From assembly GCA_023251455.1 (NCBI GenBank), contig JAHEYT010000025.1, forward strand, positions 65,116-129,115: a stretch of 64,000 nt of DNA, written 5' to 3'. This document shows, piece after piece, positions 25,300-33,974 of this stretch. This DNA is from Bacteroidota bacterium (GTDB lineage: Bacteria > Bacteroidota > Bacteroidia > Bacteroidales > Prolixibacteraceae). Within the stretch, counting starts at the first letter, position 1. The number at the start of each line of letters is the position of its first letter. A model generated the notes under the pieces. The model saw only the letters and a program-made list of their open reading frames with translations. It was not told the DNA's origin and searched no databases. A program made the translations under genes and the position numbers.

Positions 25300-25380
25300 T
25301 CAAATGTTCGTTGAAAACATACCTTCTCCCGACTGTTTATAACAGCAGCACATATACATGTATGAGAAATTTGCTTTCAT
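25300..25380 (-). CDS. polycysteine leader peptide of cysK
   Basis: A 26-codon frame: MKANFSYMYMCCCYKQSG, then EGMFSTNI and TGA. Codons 11-13 (25350-25342) are TGC-TGC-TGT. It has an ATG in an A-rich leader typical of this phylum, a probable -7 element 20 bases upstream, and an intrinsic terminator just after its stop, ahead of cysK. Segment CGGGAGAAGGT (25331-25321), inside codons 17-20, can pair with the 5' arm of the terminator with a 3-base bulge. A ribosome stalled on the Cys codons would leave that segment free and so favour read-through. Polycysteine upstream ORFs acting as cysteine attenuators are known in mycobacteria; I infer the same logic here. Confidence 0.68.
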   Translation of the reverse strand: MKANFSYMYMCCCYKQSGEGMFSTNI

Positions 25381-25399
25381 TAGTTCTAATTTGTGTTTA

Positions 25400-25407
25400 C
25401 AAGTATA
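25400..25407 (-). promoter_or_regulatory. probable cysK leader promoter, -7 TATACTTG
   Basis: One mismatch from TAnnTTTG. It lies 20 bases upstream of the leader-peptide ATG. A TTTTG at 25422-25426 is the nearest -33 candidate but is too close (14 bases). Confidence 0.45.
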
Positions 25408-25445
25408 GCAAAAAAAATAAACAAAATACATTTCTGTCTTTTATT

Positions 25446-26792
25446 TTAGTTTTTATAGAATAACCACTTAACAATTTCTTTAAAGTTCACTTTTTTGCCA
25501 TACATCAAAATTCCGGTTCGATAAATTTTTCCGGCTATCCAGATTGTTCCCAGGATGGTTGCCAGCAGAATCGTCATCGAAAGAATAATCTGCCAGACAG
25601 GAATTCCGAATGGAATGCGGGCCATCATGGTCACGGGCGAGGTAAAAGGAATCATGGATGCCCAAAAGGCCAACGAACCTTCTGGATTTTTGGCTACGGC
25701 CATAACTATTATTATTGAAGCAATTAAAGGCATCATAACGGGAAGCATTATTCGCTGGGCATCTTCGTCGCTATCAACCGCCGAGCCAATGGCGCCCATG
25801 AGCGATGCGTACAGAATAAAGCCGCAGATAAAATAGAAAAACAGCGCGAAAACGATGAGCGGAATATTTAGGTTTCCAATCATTCCGATGATCTCGGCAA
25901 CTTTGTTTTGCGCTTCAGGTGAGCTAGCGGCAATTTGGCCCACTTCCTGGCCCGACATCACGTTTTGTGCCTGTGAAGCCACATTAGTCGAACCTTGTCC
26001 GGAAAAGGAGGCTGCCACGCTGGAAATTCCTGTTCCTAGTATGATCCAGATGGCAATTTGTGTCAGTCCTACCAGTCCGATTCCAACTATTTTTCCAAAG
26101 AGCAGTTGAAAAGGTTTAACTGATGAAATAATGACTTCCACAATGCGGTTCGATTTTTCTTCCATCACTCCCCGCATCACCATAGTTCCGTAGATGAAAA
26201 CAAAGATGTAAATCAGAAATCCGGCCACTAATCCTATAATCATTGCTATTTCGCTCGAACTTTTCACTGCTTTTCCTTCGTCGCCCAGTTTGATGGTCTC
26301 GACGGTAATGTTCGTTTTGGTGGCAGCCAGTTTCTTTTCCAGATCGGGCACGCCAATGGCATCAATCACTTGTTTCTTCTTTTCTGTTTCCAGGATGTTC
26401 TCTATTTTTCCGGCAACCATATACTTCACGTCCATGGTAACCTGTTTGTCAGAGATCATTTCGGCCCGGTTGGTATTAAGGATATTGGTTGGTATATGGA
26501 GTAAAGCGTAGTATTTTTCGGATTTGAAATTCTTACTTAACTCCTGATATTCCTGCTCCGGAATGTAATGAAATTTAGTGAAGTTGTTGCCCTCGAGTCG
26601 ATTGAGGATAAGCGACGTTGGATCATAAACGGCAATGGTTCGTTCTTCTTTATCATCCATCATGGCCAGATAAGTGGGAAGAATCATGAGTGCTGCCATC
26701 ATTACCGGCATCAGCAGAGTCATGATAATGAACGACTTCTTCTTTACCCGGGTCAGGTATTCGCGTCTTAAAATTAAGAATGATTTATTCAT
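25446..26792 (-). CDS. ABC-2 type export permease (NatB-like)
   Basis: 448 residues. One membrane helix at residues 20-45 (KKSFIIMTLLMPVMMAALMILP), a periplasmic domain of about 130 residues, then five or six helices from about residue 180 on, the NatB/YhaP layout. GTMVMRGVMEEKSNRIVEVIISSVKPFQLLFGKIVG is the conserved ABC-2 segment with the coupling helix EEKSNR. It partners the ATPase encoded 3 bases upstream. The family exports sodium, peptides or toxic compounds; the substrate is not evident here. Confidence 0.9.
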   Translation of the reverse strand: MNKSFLILRREYLTRVKKKSFIIMTLLMPVMMAALMILPTYLAMMDDKEERTIAVYDPTSLILNRLEGNNFTKFHYIPEQEYQELSKNFKSEKYYALLHIPTNILNTNRAEMISDKQVTMDVKYMVAGKIENILETEKKKQVIDAIGVPDLEKKLAATKTNITVETIKLGDEGKAVKSSSEIAMIIGLVAGFLIYIFVFIYGTMVMRGVMEEKSNRIVEVIISSVKPFQLLFGKIVGIGLVGLTQIAIWIILGTGISSVAASFSGQGSTNVASQAQNVMSGQEVGQIAASSPEAQNKVAEIIGMIGNLNIPLIVFALFFYFICGFILYASLMGAIGSAVDSDEDAQRIMLPVMMPLIASIIIVMAVAKNPEGSLAFWASMIPFTSPVTMMARIPFGIPVWQIILSMTILLATILGTIWIAGKIYRTGILMYGKKVNFKEIVKWLFYKN

Positions 26793-26795
26793 GGC

Positions 26796-27728
26796 TTACT
26801 GCTTTATTTCGCGGTTATTTTCTTCTACAACATGGATAAATACATCGTTCATGCTCGGAATAACTTCCTTGAACGATACAATTTCGAATTGATTCATAAG
26901 TATTTTCAGAAGCTCATTGTTCGAGTTTCCGTTCAGGAACTGGACTTTCATTTGTTTCAGCAACTTACTGTCGTCTTGTTCGAGGACATTAAAATGCGAA
27001 CCTAACTGTTGTTGTAAATCCGGAGTTTCACCTTTATAAGTGATTTCGAATGTGTTGGTCTTGAATTTTTCTTTCACTTCGTCAATTTGCCCGTCCAGAA
27101 TCTTTTTCGACTGGTTGATTAGCGCAATGTGATCGCAAATTTCTTCTACGGAAGACATGTTATGGGTCGAGAAAATGATAGTCGTTCCTTTCTTTTTCAG
27201 TTCAAGGATTTCGTTCTTCATCAGATTCGTGTTGATCGGATCGAATCCGCTGAATGGTTCGTCGAAAATCAGCAGCCTAGGTTGGTGAATAACGGTGGTG
27301 ATGAACTGAACCTTTTGGGCCATCCCTTTCGAAAGTTCCTCCACTTTTTTGCCCCACCAGGCCTGAATTTCAAACTTTTCGAACCAGTATTTTAAGCTTT
27401 TTAGTGCATCTTTTTTCGACATTCCTTTCAGTTGTGCCAGGTAGAGCGCTTGTTCGCCAACTTTCATTTTCTTATACAATCCGCGTTCTTCGGGTAAATA
27501 GCCGATCTGATAAATATCGTCGGCTTTCATCGGCCTGCCTTCGAAAAACAACTCGCCGGTATCGGGAGCAGTAATTTGGTTGATAATCCGGATTAAAGTG
27601 GTTTTGCCTGCACCGTTGGGTCCCAATAGCCCGAATATAGATGCCTCTTTTACAGATATGCTGACCGAACTTAACGCCACATGACCAGCATATTCCTTAA
27701 CAATGTTGTTTGCCTGAAATATTTCCAT
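26796..27728 (-). CDS. ABC transporter ATP-binding protein (NatA-like)
   Basis: 310 residues. Walker A is GPNGAGKTT near residue 38, the signature loop reads ELSKGMAQKVQ (LSKGM instead of LSGGQ, common in this exporter group), Walker B is LLIFDEPFSGFDP, and the switch His lies in STHNM. After about residue 215 a C-terminal domain of 95 residues follows, typical of DUF4162-containing exporters. It forms one operon with the permease (3-base gap). Confidence 0.93.
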   Translation of the reverse strand: MEIFQANNIVKEYAGHVALSSVSISVKEASIFGLLGPNGAGKTTLIRIINQITAPDTGELFFEGRPMKADDIYQIGYLPEERGLYKKMKVGEQALYLAQLKGMSKKDALKSLKYWFEKFEIQAWWGKKVEELSKGMAQKVQFITTVIHQPRLLIFDEPFSGFDPINTNLMKNEILELKKKGTTIIFSTHNMSSVEEICDHIALINQSKKILDGQIDEVKEKFKTNTFEITYKGETPDLQQQLGSHFNVLEQDDSKLLKQMKVQFLNGNSNNELLKILMNQFEIVSFKEVIPSMNDVFIHVVEENNREIKQ

Positions 27729-27812
27729 GATAGATTGATTGAAAACTGTGGTATTGGTGTCAGTTGCCTGTTAAACGTTACAGGCAAGTAAAAGCTTTTC
27801 GAAAGGTTTTAC

Positions 27813-28361
27813 TTATTCGGCTTGCACTTCGCTTTCGAACAAACTGAAATGTACACTTCCGTAGCGGCGCAATTCCTTGAAATTTGGATGTTTTGAATAG
27901 TCGAATTGCGATGAATGCTCCAAAATAAAAATACCACCGGGCTTTAAAAGGTTGTTCTTGAAAATCAGATCGGCAACTTCGGCAAATTGAGGATGGTCGT
28001 ATGGTGGATCAGCAAAAATCAGGTCGAATTGTTCTTTAATCCGTTTGGCAAATACAAATGCATTCGATTTCACGATCCGAATATTTTTTTCGCCCAGTTT
28101 TTCAATCACTTCTTTGATGAACTGAATGTGCGCCGGGTTAATTTCTACGGCGGTCACATTGTCGCTTCCGCGCGAGGCAAATTCATAACTGATACTGCCG
28201 GTTCCGGAGAACAGGTCGAGTGTTTTTGTACCTTCAAAATCGATGTAATTCTGAAGTACATTGAACAGACTTTCTTTAGCCATATCGGTTGTTGGCCGGG
28301 CTTTGAATGTTTTTCCGGGAGTAAAAACCCGGCCTCTGTATTTTCCGCCAACTATACGCAT
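27813..28361 (-). CDS. rsmD: 16S rRNA (guanine-966-N2) methyltransferase
   Basis: 182 residues, standard length. Starts MRIVGGKYRGR, the RsmD signature. SAM motif LDLFSGTGSISYEFASRG, acidic VTAVEIN, and catalytic motif FADPPYDHP (DPPY of N2/N6 amino methyltransferases). It methylates G966 of 16S rRNA on the small subunit. It overlaps the preceding DUF3822 gene by 10 bases, a pairing common in Bacteroidota, so they are translated from one mRNA. Confidence 0.95.
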   Translation of the reverse strand: MRIVGGKYRGRVFTPGKTFKARPTTDMAKESLFNVLQNYIDFEGTKTLDLFSGTGSISYEFASRGSDNVTAVEINPAHIQFIKEVIEKLGEKNIRIVKSNAFVFAKRIKEQFDLIFADPPYDHPQFAEVADLIFKNNLLKPGGIFILEHSSQFDYSKHPNFKELRRYGSVHFSLFESEVQAE

Positions 28362-29197
28362 GGATAAGTATTTAACAAGCTTACGAACTGATGTTTCTGT
28401 ATTTTTTCGAATGTATTTCCGTAATTGAAATCTGTTGATGGTTTCAGAAAACGGACATTGCTGATGTATTTTTTTAACTGCCGGATGAATCCGGAATCGT
28501 CGGCCACATAACCGCCAATCAGGATTTCGTCGCGTTCAGGATCAAATTGCAGGCTCTGCCAGGTATTGAGCGTGTAGTACAAAAAATCTGATTCATTTTT
28601 GAAGTAGAAACTGTTGTACAGCGCGATTTGCATGTCTTTCAGCGCAACCATCCGTATGTATTTTTTCTCGAAATTGATCAGCAAAGTATTCTTCTTTTCA
28701 GTGCGTTGATCAACTGCCGATGCGATGAGCGGAATAGATTTGTGACTGAATTTGAAATCGGTATATTTTTTATTCAGCAAAGTCATAATTTCTTTCGGAT
28801 AGCTGTACACCAACTGGTAGCTGAAGCCCGGTATTTCGTTGGTGCAAATATCCTCATTCCGGCTGGTGTCGTTGGTTACCGAAGCTATTTTAAGAAAACT
28901 GGCCGATCCGGAATATTCTTTCGGAATGAGCGTCGCTTTGTTGGTTGAGTAGGTGATTGAAACGCTTTTAAACGAAGCATTTAGTTTCTCTTCCTGATCG
29001 AAAATGGTCTCAATTTTCCGGGAAAGGAATTGCAGTTTACCAACAATTAACGGAATGTGCTGAAAAACAATGTATTTGTTCCGGCGTGTATCCAGAATGC
29101 AAAAAGAAAATCCATCAAGACCAATCTGGATGGAAATATGATATTCTGAAGCGAGTCTTAAATCGAATGATTCGTCAATCCAGTTTATTTCGTGCAT
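28352..29197 (-). CDS. DUF3822 family protein
   Basis: 281 residues, no signal peptide. Sequence features such as IDESFDLRLASEYHISIQIGLDGFSFCILD, the central LLINFEKKYIRMVALKDMQIALYNSF and the C-terminal DEILIGGYVADDSGF fit DUF3822, an actin/FtsA-like ATPase-fold family of unknown role confined mostly to Bacteroidota and normally encoded next to rsmD. The gene overlaps rsmD by 10 bases. A perfect TAnnTTTG element (TACATTTG on the minus strand, 29236-29229) lies 32 bases upstream, so the pair probably starts here. Confidence 0.85.
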   Translation of the reverse strand: MHEINWIDESFDLRLASEYHISIQIGLDGFSFCILDTRRNKYIVFQHIPLIVGKLQFLSRKIETIFDQEEKLNASFKSVSITYSTNKATLIPKEYSGSASFLKIASVTNDTSRNEDICTNEIPGFSYQLVYSYPKEIMTLLNKKYTDFKFSHKSIPLIASAVDQRTEKKNTLLINFEKKYIRMVALKDMQIALYNSFYFKNESDFLYYTLNTWQSLQFDPERDEILIGGYVADDSGFIRQLKKYISNVRFLKPSTDFNYGNTFEKIQKHQFVSLLNTYPCV

Positions 29198-29541
29198 AAG
29201 GAAAATTTACCCCCGTTTACGTTAACTGCAAATGTATAAAAAGTAAGCGACTGGGCTTGTGAATTCGCTGAAAAGATTTGATTTGATAAACTTTGCAAGC
29301 TTGATGTCATACTTGTCGAAACACATTTATGGCGGAAATGTACCATTAATCATTCGACATTTTCTTCTTTTCATGCGGATTGATTTTGACTTTAATTTTC
29401 TTCTTTATTCGGTTCAAGCCTCAGAGTCAAAAGTTTGAATTTCAATTTATCGCACTCTGTTTTTTTAGAAATTAAACAATCCATGCAGGCCGGTGTTTAT
29501 TAGCTTTAAAGTTAAAATACATAACTCCAAATCTTTAAAAC
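29198..29541. other. 344-base divergent intergenic region
   Basis: Holds the minus-strand promoter element TACATTTG (29236-29229) of the DUF3822-rsmD pair. The rest is AT-rich with no frame, RNA or strong hairpin that I can support. Confidence 0.5.
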
Positions 29542-30597
29542 ATGAAATTCAACAAACTACTTTTATTTGTGCTGATTGCACTCGGGTTTAGTGCCTGTAA
29601 TCAAAAACCGGCAAAAACCGCTGCCGATAGCAATGTGAAATATTACCGTGGCGTTCTATTTAGCGAAACGCCTTGGGACAATGAAAAAGGTTCGCGTGAG
29701 CTTACTGCCGAAGAAGCCAAGACCATCAATAATTACAAGTTTACCTACAACGAAAGCAAACAGCTGGTTTCTATTGAATACAACAGGAACAACGTTCTTC
29801 TCGATTATTCGTCGATTGGCGCTGCAAAAATTACTTATACCTATGAGGGTGATAAGCAGATCAAACGTTTTTTTAATGAGAAGAATGAACCTGTTAAGAA
29901 TGGTGGAGCTTCAGTATTTGAATATACGCTAAACGAATCGGGGACACGCATTGCCATGCGTTTTTTGGATGAAAATAATGCCCCTATTGAAAACCGGAAT
30001 AAGGTTCATAATTTCAAGTGGAATAAATTGCCTGATGGAATGATTCAGGAAGTTCGGTTTAATTTAGCTGGCGAAAGTACGGTAATGAATGAGTTCTGTC
30101 CATTTTACGAACTTCGCTTTTCTTACGATGAAAACGGATATGTTACCCGGATGGCTAATTATCAGGCTGATACTTTGTATAATTGCACCGCCGAAAATTG
30201 CGGCGACATTGGCGTTTCGTATTTCCTGTTTGAAAACAATAAGGACGGCGATTTGCTGAATTTTTCGGTACACAACACAGCCGGACAGCTATCAAATTTA
30301 TACTGGGGATGGGCCAAACGTGCCAATGTGGTTGACGCAAACGGATATGTATTGGAAACGACTCAATTCGATCAGGATAACGAATTTTTGGGTGGGAAGA
30401 ATTTACCAATATCCAAATCGGAGTACGACGAACATGGCGCTTTGGTTAAACGGATATCGTTGGACAAAGACAAAAATATCGCAAATAATCCGGCTGATGG
30501 AGTCGCCATTACGAAATATGTTTACGATGAGCAGGGTCGCCGGACAGAAACCCTGAAATACGATAAGGATGAAGTTTTGGTCGTAACTAAAGGCTAA
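29542..30597 (+). CDS. lipoprotein with YD-like repeats
   Basis: 351 residues. Signal peptide with lipobox GFSAC, Cys at 19. The mature chain carries several degenerate units of the form YDENGYVTRMANYQ, YDEHGALVKRISLDKDKN and YDEQGRRTETLKYDKDE, the periodic Tyr-Asp-x-x-Gly pattern of YD/RHS-type or MORN-like beta strands, spaced about 35-70 residues. Probably surface or periplasmic; function unknown. The next gene starts 12 bases downstream in the same direction, suggesting an operon with the tandem rhodanese. Confidence 0.75.
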   Translation: MKFNKLLLFVLIALGFSACNQKPAKTAADSNVKYYRGVLFSETPWDNEKGSRELTAEEAKTINNYKFTYNESKQLVSIEYNRNNVLLDYSSIGAAKITYTYEGDKQIKRFFNEKNEPVKNGGASVFEYTLNESGTRIAMRFLDENNAPIENRNKVHNFKWNKLPDGMIQEVRFNLAGESTVMNEFCPFYELRFSYDENGYVTRMANYQADTLYNCTAENCGDIGVSYFLFENNKDGDLLNFSVHNTAGQLSNLYWGWAKRANVVDANGYVLETTQFDQDNEFLGGKNLPISKSEYDEHGALVKRISLDKDKNIANNPADGVAITKYVYDEQGRRTETLKYDKDEVLVVTKG

Positions 30598-30609
30598 TTT
30601 TCAAATAGA

Positions 30610-31650
30610 ATGAGAACGATCAATCAAATCACTTTAGTTTTTTTGCTGTTCTTCCTCGCAGCATGTTCAGGTGGAGGAAATAAACCAAAACCGGCAGAGA
30701 CTACGGCTTCAACTGAGGTTAAATCCTTGCCTGTTGCGGTAAACGACGAATCGCAAAAGTTGCTGAAATATTTGGAGGAATCGGGAGATTACGTGAACGG
30801 ACGAAATTTTCCGTCGCTGATTAAAGCTTCGGCTGTTAATGCAGAATTGGACGGAAAGATTAAAATCATCGATCTGAGAAGTTCGGATGCATTTGCGAAG
30901 GGACACATCAAAGGAGCGGTGAATGTGGAGTTCAGTAAAATTCCTGACTATTTTTCAAACGTCATCAAGCCTTTCGAATACGATAAAATTGTAATGGTTT
31001 GTTATGCCGGGCAAATAGCCAGCTACACGACTTCATTGTTGCGTTTAATGGGCTACGGAAACGTATATGCTTTGCGTTGGGGAATGAGCAGCTGGAACAA
31101 AGATTTTGCTGCCGATTCGTGGTTGAAAGCTGTTTCCGACAAATACGAAAGCAATCTGGAATTGACTGAAAATGGCAGACCTGCTTTGACTGATTTTCCG
31201 CAATTGAATTCAGGAAAATCAACTGGCGAAGAAATTATGACTGCCCGCTTCAACAGCTTGTTTGCTGCCGGATATGAAGATGCTTTTGTTACAGCCGACC
31301 AGGTTTTTGAGCAACCTCAGAATTTCTATACTGTTAATTTCGAACGGAAAGATAAATACGATGCCGGACACATTCCGGGAGCTGTGCGCTATAAAACGAG
31401 CGGAACGCTTGGTATTATTCCTGAAATGGAATCGATTCCGACCGACAAAGATGTTGTAGTTTATTGCGGAACCGGGCACAACTCCGGATTTGTAACTGCC
31501 TATTTGCGATTGTTTGGCTACAAAGCAAAAACATTGATGTATGGCAATAATGCTTTTATGCACAGCAAAATGCTGAAAGATAAAAGCTTGCTTTCATGGC
31601 TTCCTTTTACCGAGGCCGAAATTGACGGTTTTCCGTATGTCAAAAATTAG
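30610..31650 (+). CDS. lipoprotein with two rhodanese domains
   Basis: 346 residues. Lipobox FLAAC puts Cys at about 19, so it is anchored outside the cytoplasm. Two rhodanese domains follow: residues 75-180 (IIDLRSSDAFAKGHIKGAVN, catalytic Cys131 in VCYAGQIA) and 220-325 (DKYDAGHIPGAVR, Cys286 in YCGTGHNS). Both keep the persulfide-forming Cys, so it may transfer sulfane sulfur in the periplasm. It is convergent with an operon of YeeE/YedE permeases and Cys-less rhodanese-like proteins, 12 bases away, which strongly suggests a shared sulfur role. Confidence 0.9.
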   Translation: MRTINQITLVFLLFFLAACSGGGNKPKPAETTASTEVKSLPVAVNDESQKLLKYLEESGDYVNGRNFPSLIKASAVNAELDGKIKIIDLRSSDAFAKGHIKGAVNVEFSKIPDYFSNVIKPFEYDKIVMVCYAGQIASYTTSLLRLMGYGNVYALRWGMSSWNKDFAADSWLKAVSDKYESNLELTENGRPALTDFPQLNSGKSTGEEIMTARFNSLFAAGYEDAFVTADQVFEQPQNFYTVNFERKDKYDAGHIPGAVRYKTSGTLGIIPEMESIPTDKDVVVYCGTGHNSGFVTAYLRLFGYKAKTLMYGNNAFMHSKMLKDKSLLSWLPFTEAEIDGFPYVKN

Positions 31651-31662
31651 ATAAAACTATCT

Positions 31663-32139
31663 TCAAATAGAATCTTGTTCCAGCCTGGCCGTTGTGTCGG
31701 GCTGGAATTTGTATTTTAATTCCTCCGGATTTCCTCCGGTATTAAGGATAAATATATTTTTAAAACCCATCTGGTTCAGGATAACCCAGGCTTTTGACGC
31801 AGTTGCCACATCCGCCGAATATAGAATCAGGTCGCCATTTACTCCTTCCAGTATATTCCGGTTCGTTTGGTCAAGCAGGTTTTCAAAAGGAATTTTTATC
31901 GAATGTTCAACCTGAACAGAGTCAGACAAGTCGCTGTTCCCGATATTGACTACCATCCACGGGCCTTTCATCTGATGAAGTTGATCGCGCGAAAGTATAT
32001 TACTGTTGTTTTGTGTCGCTTCAATTGCGCTTTTTATATCCTTTTTAAACAGGTTTTGGTCCGAATTTCTGACGATAACTAAAATCAGAAGGACAACGAT
32101 GATCAGGATGACAAACTTTAAATTTTTGAATTGTTGCAT
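31663..32139 (-). CDS. membrane-anchored rhodanese-like protein without catalytic Cys
   Basis: 158 residues. An N-terminal helix (residues 8-24, FVILIIVVLLILVIV) anchors a rhodanese-fold domain. The loop that should hold the nucleophile reads LYSADVATASKAW: Ser replaces Cys, while the following helix and the FKNIFILNTGG strand match the family. It cannot form a persulfide by the normal route and may instead bind or scaffold. Last gene of the minus-strand sulfur operon, 18 bases after a second Cys-less relative. Confidence 0.82.
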   Translation of the reverse strand: MQQFKNLKFVILIIVVLLILVIVRNSDQNLFKKDIKSAIEATQNNSNILSRDQLHQMKGPWMVVNIGNSDLSDSVQVEHSIKIPFENLLDQTNRNILEGVNGDLILYSADVATASKAWVILNQMGFKNIFILNTGGNPEELKYKFQPDTTARLEQDSI

Positions 32140-32157
32140 AATTTCTGATTTTAGAAT

Positions 32158-32769
32158 TTAATTACAGCCTCCGTCGAGCTTCGATTGATTAAGCCTTTTG
32201 GCATTGAAAAACTTTGTTTTTAGGCTGTCGGGCAAGCTGTTTATTTGTGTGAATGCTTTGCGGGCATTCAGCCGGTTTTCGAAACGCGCATTTTCTGCCG
32301 GGGTAATTTTTTCTCCTGAATACTGACTCAACATTACCGCACTGAACCATTCGTTGAGGCCGCCTTTCATCACATAATTATTCGGATAACCCAACCCGGT
32401 GACTATTGTCCAGGCGTAATTGGCCGTTTGATCGCCATTTCCGTAAAGTATGTTTTTTACTTTTTTCTGATTTAGAGTCGCTTCCCACAACGGATTTTGA
32501 AGATCCTCGAACGGAATATTTATTGAGCTGGGGATGTTGCATTCTCTGAATTGCGCAGCACTGCGGACATCAATAATTTGAACCGTGCTGTCTTCGCTGT
32601 TTACCGCACGGGCAACCTGATCAACCGAAAAATACATGTCGTCGGAAGCCGATAGGGTAATTAATTCGTTAGATTTTAGCTGAAACGTTTTCGCTGCGTC
32701 GAAAGGCAAAAAGGCAAGGATAATGCCGACACCAACCAACAATACTGAATATTTTATTCGTGCATCCAT
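32158..32769 (-). CDS. membrane-anchored rhodanese-like protein without catalytic Cys
   Basis: About 203 residues from the ATG at 32769 (MDARIKYSVLLVGVGIILAFLPF); the longer open frame upstream overlaps the permease gene and lacks similarity. One N-terminal anchor, then a rhodanese domain: IIDVRSAAQFRECNIPSSINIP, and the active-site loop LYGNGDQTANYAW, in which Gly stands where Cys is expected; GYPNNYVMKGGLNEW closes the domain. A C-terminal 45-residue tail is Lys/Arg-rich and ends DGGCN. It starts 10 bases after the YeeE-type permease stop, so tightly coupled. Confidence 0.83.
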   Translation of the reverse strand: MDARIKYSVLLVGVGIILAFLPFDAAKTFQLKSNELITLSASDDMYFSVDQVARAVNSEDSTVQIIDVRSAAQFRECNIPSSINIPFEDLQNPLWEATLNQKKVKNILYGNGDQTANYAWTIVTGLGYPNNYVMKGGLNEWFSAVMLSQYSGEKITPAENARFENRLNARKAFTQINSLPDSLKTKFFNAKRLNQSKLDGGCN

Positions 32770-32779
32770 GTTTGTCCGT

Positions 32780-33382
32780 TTACAGATCGTTTGTAATATC
32801 AGCCCGGCTGAATTTTTTCTCGGCAAGCTCAGCAACCCAGAATAAAGCAACGGCAGCCAGAATCAAAATCAGCGTAAAAACTCCGGGAGAAACGCCCATC
32901 CATTCATCGATTCGCATGGCACCTTTGAAATTATCCAGGAATAAAGTTTCGATTGAAGGGTAAGTTTCGGCAAATAAAAATGCGCCAACCATTCCGCCAA
33001 CCAGGAAAATCATCGCGTCAATTTTTCCGATCGAAAGTGCGCTGATTCCGGTTCCAGGACAATATCCGCCCATGATGAATCCGGCTCCCATGATGACTCC
33101 ACCAATGATCGCCGAGTTGATGTAATAAGGATTCACGTATACCAGTTTCAGGTTTAAAAGGCCAAAGAAACTGAGTAGCTGCGAGCCAACCAAAGCTACG
33201 ATGGCAGCTGTGAAAAATACTTTTAGCACGGTGGTGTCGTAGCCATAAAACATCCCGGCTAGTTTCCGACTCGACGAAAATCCGGCTTGTTCGAGTGCGA
33301 ATCCAAATCCGATCCCGATTAAAAAAGCGATCAGAAGGTTAAGCCATTCCGGAAATCCGGAGATTATTGAAAGTGGTCCCAT
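32780..33382 (-). CDS. YeeE/YedE-type sulfur permease, half-size, second subunit
   Basis: 200 residues with 5-6 membrane helices. The conserved pore motif GGYCPGTG (Cys near residue 108) marks the YeeE/YedE (TsuA) family, whose Cys residues relay thiosulfate. FALEQAGFSSSRKLAGMFYG at the N-terminus is also diagnostic. Full-length YeeE fuses two such halves; here the other half is the gene 79 bases upstream. It is followed by rhodanese-like proteins, fitting import and handling of thiosulfate or related sulfur compounds. Confidence 0.9.
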   Translation of the reverse strand: MGPLSIISGFPEWLNLLIAFLIGIGFGFALEQAGFSSSRKLAGMFYGYDTTVLKVFFTAAIVALVGSQLLSFFGLLNLKLVYVNPYYINSAIIGGVIMGAGFIMGGYCPGTGISALSIGKIDAMIFLVGGMVGAFLFAETYPSIETLFLDNFKGAMRIDEWMGVSPGVFTLILILAAVALFWVAELAEKKFSRADITNDL

Positions 33383-33438
33383 ATGTTGAAGGATTGATTT
33401 GTTGAATTACTGAATTGCTTTTTAACTTATAAGGAGCG

Positions 33439-33461
33439 ACGGTAGCTGAGCCTGTCGAAGC
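33439..33461. repeat. GGTAGCTGAGCCTGTCGAAG element
   Basis: A short sequence of a kind I recognise as a widely dispersed intergenic element in many bacteria (CTGAGCCTGTCGAAG core). It directly abuts the stop codon of the first permease gene. Confidence 0.45.
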
Positions 33462-33974
33462 TTAAATCCAAAGACTTTTGAAAAACCAGGCAAATAGATA
33501 GGCTGAACCGAAAATGGCGATCATGGTTACAAAACCGGCCACTGAAAACACCGCCATGCCCGAAAGTGCAGCGCCACTGGTGCACCCGCGTGCCAGTTGT
33601 GCTCCGTAGACAAAAAATACACCTCCCAGGAATGCAAATAACAACCGTTTGTTGTTCGATATTTTAGTCGATTTCTCCACTTTGAATTTTAAACGGTGGG
33701 CGAGGGCTCCCGAGATAAAACCGCCCAGCACCATTCCGAAAATTTCGAGTACCAGCCAGTTTTTCAGCGGACTTTCACCATTCTCGAAATACTTACTGTA
33801 ATATGGCGTTTCCACGGCATGTTGATGATCGACAGCGTCAACCACCGCCACCACCGCATATTTTATACCACCACTGGCGCCAAGGCCACGCCCCGAAAAA
33901 AACATGGCCGACAAAAGAACCAACCCGAGCAGAACTCCCGCCAGGTAGGGGTTCATGTATTTTCGTTTTTCCAT
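33462..33974 (-). CDS. YeeE/YedE-type sulfur permease, half-size, first subunit
   Basis: 170 residues, 4-5 helices. The motif ARGCTSGAALSG holds the conserved pore Cys of the first YeeE half. Between helices 1 and 2 a periplasmic loop (VDAVDHQHAVETPYYSKYF) has several His residues. First gene of a four-gene minus-strand operon with the second half and two rhodanese-like proteins. Substrate probably thiosulfate or another sulfane-sulfur donor, inferred from family. Confidence 0.88.
   Translation of the reverse strand: MEKRKYMNPYLAGVLLGLVLLSAMFFSGRGLGASGGIKYAVVAVVDAVDHQHAVETPYYSKYFENGESPLKNWLVLEIFGMVLGGFISGALAHRLKFKVEKSTKISNNKRLLFAFLGGVFFVYGAQLARGCTSGAALSGMAVFSVAGFVTMIAIFGSAYLFAWFFKSLWI

Noticed and set aside
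32770..32850. 27-codon extension of the rhodanese-like gene
   Set aside because: It overlaps the permease gene and adds residues without similarity; the ATG at 32769 starts just before the membrane anchor.
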